From assembly GCA_026770585.1 (NCBI GenBank), contig MU646504.1, forward strand, positions 289,115 through 300,191: a DNA stretch of 11,077 nucleotides, in the 5' to 3' direction. The position numbers and the translations under genes were made by a program. Below are positions 1-6,400 of the stretch, in pieces; position 1 is the first letter of the stretch, and the number at the start of each line of letters is the position of its first letter. The notes under the pieces are model-generated. The model did no database searches. It saw nothing but the letters and a program-made list of their open reading frames with translations, and was not told the DNA's origin. Source of the DNA: Baffinella frigidus (lineage: Eukaryota; Cryptophyceae; Cryptomonadales; Baffinellaceae).

Positions 1-35
<35 letters not shown>

Positions 36-36
36 A

Positions 37-80
<44 letters not shown>
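1..80. repeat. (AT)n microsatellite
   Basis: Almost pure alternating AT for 80 bp, with a few TT/TA phase breaks near 24 and 43. The change to unique GC-rich sequence at 81 is abrupt. No coding content. Confidence 0.97.
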
Positions 81-82
<2 letters not shown>

Positions 83-85
83 TCG

Positions 86-541
86 GAGGGACGTGACACT
101 GCGTCGTCTCCCCAAAAGAGCACTTGGGCGCTGCATCCGCTGCCGGCAGCAGGAGGGACGTTCGGGGGGAGGGGGCGTGTGCTGCAGCGTCGCGAACCCC
201 TGCGAGAGAAGAGACATTTAGAGACCCGTGCGAGCGAAGAGACTTTTCTTGATCTTATATGACGTCGGACCATAAACTTGCGAGGCATGAGCAATGCACA
301 CTTTTGGTGGAAGGGACGCGACACTGAGGCGTCTCCCCAGAAGAGCACGTGCGGCGCAGGGCTCTCGTGAACCCCAGCGTCCCATTCCACACGTCAGCAA
401 TGCACCCGTTGCCAGGGGGGGCGTGACACTGCACACGTTGGCACCCTTTGAGTAAAGCTCTAAACCCTGGGGAGGGACGTCTCCCCAAAAGAGCACTTGG
501 GCGCTGCATCCGCTGCCGGCAGCACGTGGGACGTTCGGGGG
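86..541 (+). repeat. Dispersed direct repeats, three copies
   Basis: A GC-rich module starting GAGGGACGT and containing GTCTCCCCAAAAGAGCAC and GCATCCGCTGCCGGCAGCA occurs at about 86-169 and again at 472-541. The later copy lacks 13 bp (GACACTGCGTCGT) after GAGGGACGT. A diverged partial copy lies at 311-358. Both full copies run into GGACGTTCGGGGG. The open frames here look like by-products of GC-rich repeat DNA: they lack recognisable motifs and differ between copies. I see no gene between 81 and 658. Confidence 0.75.
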
Positions 542-658
542 GGGGTGGGGGGCCTTCACTCGCGACAGTCAGGCGCATCACTTGTGACCGTCCCGGGGGG
601 GTTGGGGGGGGGGTGCAAGCTCGGGGCTGGATGGGTGAGCACCACACGGGCGTGGTTC

Positions 659-726
659 AGGGTGTAGGGTTTAGGGTGTAGGGTTTAGGGTTTAGGGTGC
701 AGGGTTTAGGGTTTAGGGTTTAGGGC
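659..726 (+). repeat. Interstitial TTTAGGG array (short)
   Basis: About nine units of TTTAGGG with GTGTAGGG and GTGCAGGG variants, G-rich strand on plus. A related GGTTGAGGGTGTAGGGGTTAGGG stretch follows at about 752-778. TTTAGGG is the telomere heptamer of plants, many green algae, dinoflagellates and chromerids. Confidence 0.9.
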
Positions 727-779
727 GGGTTTATCGCCACGCGGGCGTGGTTGAGGGTTGAGGGTGTAGGGGTTAGGGC

Positions 780-1023
780 GTGGTGAGCACCACGAGGGCA
801 TGCGCGTCCTCCCCCTCCACCCACCGCCAGCTCTTCACGCCAGTCCCCTGCTCCCCCAAGTGTTGCGTCAAGGTGCTGAACCCGAGCGTCGAGCGTGTGC
901 GGAAACGGACCGTGCGGCGGAATCGTCTCAAGGCTCACAGTCGGCAAGCACGCTTCAGTACCCTACCGCCGGGCACCCTCCGCGTGTTTGGAAATGGAAG
1001 CGGTCACGTCCGGGGGGTTATCG
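780..1023. other. No identifiable gene
   Basis: GC-rich sequence open in more than one plus-strand frame. The longest reading, 780-1226, runs through the GT/GA microsatellite that follows, giving repetitive CVCEREREREVC-like peptide. I recognise no domain, so I do not call it a gene. Confidence 0.5.
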
Positions 1024-1090
1024 AGTGTGTGAGCGAGAAAGAGCGTGTGTGTGTGTGTGAGAGAGAGAGAGAGCGTGTGTGTGAGAGAAG
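1024..1090 (+). repeat. GT/GA purine-rich microsatellite
   Basis: (GT)n, (GA)n and (GT)n blocks alternate, separated by GAGC. The minus strand is the matching CA/CT tract. Downstream, one frame (about 1087-1218) reads DTVEDHLEELRGAHDVGERR before a stop. It looks mildly protein-like but has no clear splice context. Confidence 0.9.
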
Positions 1091-1162
1091 GGTGGCACCG
1101 CTTGGACACGGTCGAGGATCATCTGGAGGAGCTCCGTGGGGCCCACGACGTTGGCGAGCGCC

Positions 1163-1345
1163 GAATGCTCCCCAAGCCTGCATCGAATCACTTGAGTGCC
1201 TTGCCACCCCGCAGCAAATGACTTGAAAAGATTGCCCGGCCTACACGGCCCCGTCCCCCGAATGCTCCCAGAGCCTGCATCGGATTGATGGTCAGATTTT
1301 CCTGTTAATCCTTTGAATAAATTCGAAAGCCTGCATCGATTCGAT
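1163..1345 (+). repeat. Three degenerate repeats around GCCTGCATCG
   Basis: GAATGCTCCCCAAGCCTGCA (1163), GAATGCTCCCAGAGCCTGCA (1260) and CGAAAGCCTGCATCGATTCG (1324) begin three related units spaced about 97 and 64 bp apart. Units 2 and 3 also share GTCAGATTTTCCT about 30 bp downstream. There is no coding signal between 1220 and 1460. Confidence 0.65.
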
Positions 1346-1466
1346 CGCCAACGTCAGATTTTCCTCTTAGATCTAATCCTTCCATTGAATTGTTTTCTCA
1401 GACTCAGATCCTCGGGTCTGACCTCTTCGCTTTCCATCGTTTCGTGTGCGGGAGCGGAACGCCCCC

Positions 1467-1621
1467 CACAGCGGACTTCGAAGGGATTTTGAATAACCCC
1501 TAAGCGATAAGACCTACGACCCTACAGCAGGCAACCCCTAGGGGCATAGGGGGGTTCCTACGGATGAGGTGATGGAAACCCGGGCTCCCAGCGCCCAAAA
1601 TTCCCTTTGTAACCCTCTGTG
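1467..1621 (-). mobile_element. MITE N: CACAG-family foldback element
   Basis: The 155-bp element has imperfect terminal inverted repeats: CACAGCGGACTTCGAAGGGA at the left, and at the right the reverse complement of CACACAGAGGGTTACAAAGGGA. Read on minus, its interior contains CCGTAGGAACCCCCCTATG and GTAGGGTCGTAGGTCTTATC. Both also occur in the elements at 6404-6562, 7350-7467 and 9344-9472, so this is a complete family member in the opposite orientation. It has no ORF of its own and would depend on a transposase in trans. I could not define a target-site duplication. Confidence 0.8.
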
Positions 1622-1633
1622 TGGACTGGTGGC

Positions 1634-1981
1634 TGAGTGAACCGCCAAATTGCCGAGGCCGTGCGTCCGTCGTTTGCTTGCGTGTGTTATTGAGTGCTGT
1701 TGCAGCGCTCCGAGTGCGTACGTGGTAGCTGGGTGATGACCTACTGCTGGGTACGCCAGTTACAACGCCGTAGATCGACTATTGAGTCGATCCACGGCCA
1801 GAAACTAACCAGACAGCAGCAAAATTGCTGCAGAGTGTGAACCACCAAATTGTGTGTAATTGAGTGCTGTTGCAGCGCTCCGAGTGCTTGCGTGGTAGCT
1901 GGGTGACGGCCTAGTGCTGCATACCACACAACAGCACCACCGAGTCGATCCAAGGTCAGAAACTAACCAGACAGCAGCAAC
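1634..1981 (+). repeat. Tandem duplication, about 160-170 bp per unit
   Basis: Two imperfect copies. Each carries GTGAACC.CCAAATTG, TTGAGTGCTGTTGCAGCGCT (1690 and 1860), CGTGGTAGCTGGGTGA, TTGAGTCGATCCA or CCGAGTCGATCCA, and GAAACTAACCAGACAGCAGC (1801 and 1959). The offset falls from 170 to 158 bp along the unit, so one copy has lost sequence. No frame stays open across both copies. Confidence 0.85.
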
Positions 1982-2020
1982 CGCGCAGGAGTGCTTCAGG
2001 GCCCAGAGAGGGTGAAATGA

Positions 2021-2193
2021 CCACCAGCCCTCACGGAAGGACCAAAACGTCGATTTTCGACCTTTTTTCAAAAGTTGATTTTGCACTGAGGCGCTGGGTC
2101 TACTTTTGCCAGCCCTTCGATTTATGAGGGGTCTGTCAAGGTAAATCTGAGGTCTGAAAATCGACGATTTGGTCTTTCCGTGAGGGTTGGTGG
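2021..2193 (+). mobile_element. MITE A: CCACC...CCCTCACGGAA foldback element
   Basis: A 173-bp inverted-repeat element. The left end CCACCAGCCCTCACGGAAGG matches the reverse complement of the right end (GGTCTTTCCGTGAGGGTTGG, 2171-2190). The arms extend into CGATTTTCGACC and AAAATCGACGATTTGG. A second copy in opposite orientation lies at 3690-3860. Both copies have GA immediately before and after, so a 2-bp GA target duplication is possible. Non-autonomous, no ORF. Confidence 0.88.
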
Positions 2194-2201
2194 GACCTGG
2201 C

Positions 2202-2285
2202 ATGGGTGGCCATGCCGACCGCGAGGCTGATCTCTTCCAGCCATTGATCGCACATCTTCTCCGGATATCTGGCGGCGCGCGCGCG
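2202..2285 (+). CDS. Possible isolated exon (weak)
   Basis: Starting at ATG 2202, 28 codons read as a plausible amphipathic peptide (MGGHADREADLFQPLIAHLL, then RISGGARA). They end at CGCGCG|GTGAGA, the closest match to a consensus donor in this window, just downstream of MITE A. The MGG start recalls exon 1 of the ankyrin gene (MGGSES). However, this exon ends in phase 0 and would not join in frame to the acceptor at 3350. It may be a relic or a first exon of something else. I recognise no family. Confidence 0.25.
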
Positions 2286-2484
2286 GTGAGACCGTGTGTG
2301 CTGACTCAGGACCTTTGCGGGGGGCGAGGTGCACGATTCGGGGTCGATGTGGTCATATGAGCTTCACGATTCTTGTTGACGATTCGCGGTCGAGGGTTTA
2401 GAAAGTGTGATGTGGGTTGCGTGGGGTCGGGAAAATGCGGCGCGAGGGATTGCGGTGCGGGGTGCATGATACCCGTGGCGTGGG

Positions 2485-2820
2485 CGGTTGGCACGAAGCA
2501 ACGTTTCAGTGCAAGGAGGGGCCAAGTGGTCATAAAAACGATACCACTTTCAGAGGCGCGACGGAGGGAGGAGGGCGTATGAGAGTCTCGCGCGATAGAG
2601 GAACGGGCAAAGAGTCTCCGGGCGATGCTCGGCCACGTTCCAGTGCAAGAAGGGGCAAGTCTGGGTGGTTTCCACCTCTTGGCAGACGGTGACCACTTGC
2701 CGACGATGACCACTTCTTAGAGGGGAGGCGGAAGTGGGGGACGAGGGCGTATGGGGGCCTCGCGCGAGAGCGGGACTGGCAAAGAGTCTCTGGGCGATGC
2801 TCGGCCCCGGTCGATGCAAT
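2485..2820 (+). repeat. Tandem repeats with about 172-bp period
   Basis: GAGGGCGTATG followed by TCTCGCGCGA or CCTCGCGCGA, AAAGAGTCTC and GGGCGATGCTCGGCC occurs at 2571 and 2743. A leading block, CGTTTCAGTGCAAGGAGGGG or CGTTCCAGTGCAAGAAGGGG, occurs at about 2503 and 2635, with ACCACTT boxes in between. The overlapping minus-strand ORFs repeat the same peptide (e.g. GDSLPVPLSRE) only because the DNA repeats. I do not regard them as genes. Confidence 0.8.
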
Positions 2821-2829
2821 GACCAAAAT

Positions 2830-3356
2830 GTGGGGGCTGTTTGTGCGAAGGAAGGGAGGAACGGAGGCCGGGAGGGGGACGGGCAGGGGGGCGCGATTTC
2901 TGTGTTTCTTCGGAAGCTGGACGGTGTCTTGAAAACACACGGAAAAAAAACAGTGAATGGCTCCAAGGACAGGCCCGCCTCTGTGAATTCAAGCAAAACC
3001 AAACAAATTCACCAGAGGTTTCCCCGATCCAGAACAGGCTCGGGATTGCCGGGAAGGAGGGCGGGGCAAGCCGCACACAGCAAGGTGCGGAGCTGCTGGA
3101 GAACAGCGAGACGCGGTTTTGTCTGGGACGCGAGCCGGGGGCCCTGTGATCTCATCAGTGGAAAAACAGAGAGCGAGATAGAGAGATTTGGAGCTCTAAA
3201 TTAGCGGCTTTCAAGTGCAAGCCACGCGCCCGTGACTGGTAGAAACCTACAGGAGGAGCAGGAATGCATGGAAGACCCTAGCAATCTCAGCAAAGCAACA
3301 CGGGGGCACGCGGCCTGTGCTGACCTGCGCCCCTCTCCGCCCTAATCAGGTTCACG
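2830..3356 (+). other. Upstream region of the ankyrin gene; no gene identified
   Basis: Purine-rich sequence (GGAAGG, GGCCGGGAGGGGG, GAGAGCGAGATAGAGAGA). No TATA-like or other promoter motif is convincing. CTCTCCGCCCTAATCAG|GTTCACGATG at 3335-3359 is a good acceptor (pyrimidine tract, CTAAT branch-like motif, AG|G) seven bases before the predicted start codon. The 5' UTR may therefore be spliced, or in a dinoflagellate this could be a spliced-leader addition site; that last point is inference. An open frame around 3238-3344 contains NLQEEQECMEDPSNLSKATR and could be coding, but has no recognisable relatives. Confidence 0.45.
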
Positions 3357-3472
3357 ATGGGGGGGAGCGAATCGAAAGAACGCGCCGGGGACGGTGACGT
3401 GATTGACGGGCTGTTCAACGCGGTGGCGTTCGCGCAATGCTGCGGACCAGTTTCCAGCGCCAGCACCACCCA
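3357..3472 (+). CDS. Ankyrin gene exon 1 (start codon, possible myristoylation site)
   Basis: ATG 3357 begins MGGSESKERAGDGDVIDGLF, then NAVAFAQCCG. Gly-2 with Ser at positions 4 and 6 fits the N-myristoyltransferase pattern, and the CC pair at residues 29-30 might be palmitoylated; both are inferences from pattern. The donor is CACCCA|GTACCG. The exon ends in phase 2, which exactly suits the C|ATG start of exon 2. I prefer this start because it is the first ATG after the upstream acceptor-like AG at 3349. Confidence 0.55.
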
Positions 3473-6400
3473 GTACCGACCCCTCCCCTTCCCTCGTTCC
3501 GCGGCACTTTTTTGTGTATGGCGCTCACACCATTGCCGCGCTTACACCATTTTTTTGTGGCAGCATGGTGACCCCGCAGGCGCAGAGCCTGATGGCCAAG
3601 AGGAGGAACAAGCCAGACGACGTGGAGCGGCAGCTGGTCGTCGGGCTGGCGAAGCGCCCTGACATCACCAACAGCATCTCTAAGGTCGACCACCAACCCT
3701 CACGGAAAGACCAAATCCTCGATTCTCAGACCTCGGATTTACCTTGCCAGCCAGGCGAATTCGCCTGGCTGTGTTCACTTAAGTCCCCATCTTTGTACAA
3801 AATCAACTTTTGGGAAAAGGTCGAAATCAATCGATTTGGTCCTTCCGTGAGGGTTGGTGGGAGGCGGGGGGCACCGGAAGAGAACCAGATCGGGACATTT
3901 GCCCTGTAGTAAATTCCACAGAGAGTCTATTCTGAGAGTAGACTCTTGGTGAAAACAATGACTCAACTCCATGCCGATCTGGTTCTCTTCTGGTGGCTGG
4001 TGGGGGGGGGAGGGAGTGCTAGCCTGCTTTGATCTGTGCTGAGTGTGGGGTGTGGGGTGTAGGGTGTAGGGTGTAGGGTGAAGGGTGTAGGGTGTAGGGC
4101 GCAGGGTGTGGGGTGTGGTGTTGAGGGTGTAGGGTGTAGGGGCAGCTGCTGGTGGGTGAAGTTGTTTGCAAGTGCGTTGGTGGGAACAGCACGGGGCCCT
4201 ACGGTAGGAGTCCCTAGTGGCCTCGGAATTGCTGACGGGAGATATGGACATATATGTCCGGTTTAGCTGAAATTTACTACGAGGCTGACGGCAGCCTGCG
4301 GCACACCGTACCACTTTGACCAGTTACCACCAGCAACCCGTTGCAGCTTATGACCGGATCGGGTACTGTAGTAAATTTCAGCTAAACCGGACATGTATGT
4401 CCACATCTCCCGTCAGCAATTCCGAGGCCACTAGGGACTCCTACCGTAGGGTCCTACGAATAAGCCAAAAAAATAATTCGTTCCCGGATTCTTGCAAGGA
4501 TCCGGTAAAAGCTGCTACGGGTTGCTGGTGGTTACCACTTTGACCAGTTCCGTAACTGGTCAAAGCCCAGCACTCAGCAGGCCGCGGCGGCATCAGTTTT
4601 GTCAGTATCAGTTTGATCAGCCTGGCGGTGGATAATTGCTGATATTGCTGATCACCTATCAGCCCCGCACTGCTAACACTACCCTAGCGGCGGGGCCCGG
4701 GCTCCGCAGGCTGCTGGCTTTTCGGGGCTGGTGGGAGAGGCGGTGGCAAGAGATGGAGTTTATCCGGGGAAACCTATTTTTCTTTCATTTGACTCCTATG
4801 AAAATTACTACACGAATTATTTAATATTACTAGTAAGAACGAATTGTGCAGTAATTTTCATTGCCATCAAATGAAAGAAACATAGGTTTCCCCGGATAAG
4901 AGTGAGTCGTGCGCGGCAGAGTGAATGATGCGTTGATTCCCTAAGCCCTGAACCGAAGCAGCGGGCTACGAGGGGCCACCCTCACCACCCTCCCCCTTCC
5001 ACACAGGGGGGCGGCGTGAGCGGCGTCAAGTTGCCCGAGGATAAGCACGAAATGTGCGCCCTAAACCCAAAACCCTAAACCCTAAACCCTAAACCCTGAA
5101 CCCTGAAACCTGCACCCTGAACCCTGAACCCTGAACTCTGAACCCTAAATCCTAAACCCTAAACCCTGAACCATGAACCCTGAACCCTAAACCCTAAACC
5201 CTAAACCCTTAAAACCTTAACCCTAAACCCTAAACTCTAAACCCCACACCCCGAACCCCAAACCCCAAACCCCAAACCCCAAACCCCAAACCCCAAACCC
5301 CAAACCCCAAACACTAAAACTTAAACCCTGAACCCTAGACCCGAAACCCTAAACCCCAACCCCTAAACCTTAAACCCTAAACCCTAAAACCTTAACCTCT
5401 AAACCCTAACCCCCAATCCCGAAAACCTAAACCCTAAAACCCAAAACCCTGAAGCCCTGAAACCCGAAACCAGGTACTTCGCCATGGTGGACCAGGGCCA
5501 GGTGACCACCCTTTCCCTCCGGTTTAGGATTGGTGGTTTAGGGGTTAGGGTTCAGGGTTCAGGGTCCTCCGCTGCTGCCTCAACCTCCCCCTTCGCTTCC
5601 TCAAAGCTGCCGTGATCTGTCGTGCATGCATGTGGGCATGCTGGCCGCATGTGGGCATGCTGGCCGCATGCTAACCGCATGCGAACCATGCACTTGGGTA
5701 TGCTCGCCGCTGCAAGGATGTCCTCAGTGTGGTTATGCAAGCGCTGCGAATCGAAGGCGCTCGGAGGCCTTGTCTATCCTCCGTACCGGCTCGCGTACCA
5801 CAGAAAAGCAGCTTCACAGAGCCACGCCAGCTGAAGGATTCGCATCCCGGACGTTTTTTGGAAAGCGCCGAGGATTCGCATGCTGGGCGTTGTGTGGAAA
5901 GCAAGAGATAGCAAGCGCGCCAGCAGTTGGCACAACAAACGCGTCGGCAGTCAGCACAGCCACACTCCTCCTCACCTCTGTAAACTGGATCAAACCGGTT
6001 TGATTTGATTTGAATTTTATCTGGAGCAGGCGGAGCTGCTGGACCTGTTCCTGATCAAGCACAAGAACCTCTTTGACGTCAACCAGGTCCTACCTCTATC
6101 CCAGTTTAATTTGGGCTCGCAGATATTTCGCCCCCCCCCTCGAAATTTCACAGGTAAATTTTGGCATTCCCCCATGAAATTTTCCTGTGAATTTCGGGGG
6201 GGGGGCGAAATGTCAACGAGCTGGACCTGTTACTGATCAAGCACACGGATCTCTTTGACGTCAATCAGGTCCTCCCCCACTCACAACACTACGGAGACCC
6301 ATCTAAAGTCACTCATTGGATTGTTTCTTAGGAAACACGCCAAAAGTCAGCAAGTTAACCGGATATCTGGGGCTGCGGTTCTTCGCAGTGTCCTGAGTGG

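Noticed and set aside
43-681. Overlapping ORFs in the first 700 bp on both strands
   Set aside because: They run through the AT tract, poly-G runs and duplicated modules, have no recognisable motifs, and differ between repeat copies.
780-1226. 148-codon plus-strand ORF
   Set aside because: Half of it is translated GT/GA microsatellite; the rest has no domain and no splice support.
2530-3076. Long minus-strand ORFs of 119-150 codons
   Set aside because: Their repeated peptides follow the 172-bp DNA tandem repeat; the sequence is Pro/Arg/Ser-rich with no family match.
3403-3909. 168-codon plus-strand ORF crossing exons 1-2, MITE B and MITE C
   Set aside because: It reads out of frame in exon 1 and continues through two mobile elements. 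The spliced model explains the coding signal better.
3775-4314. 179-codon minus-strand ORF
   Set aside because: Its centre is translated GTGTAGGG array (TPYTLHPTPYTLHPTP), and both sides are MITE sequence.
5054-5473. A true chromosome end at the CCCTAAA array
   Set aside because: Coding exons and unique sequence continue on both sides, and the units are degenerate, so the array is interstitial.
5622-5906. CRISPR-like array from the spaced repeats in intron 4
   Set aside because: Repeats are few, directly tandem with no unique spacers, and the sequence is eukaryotic.
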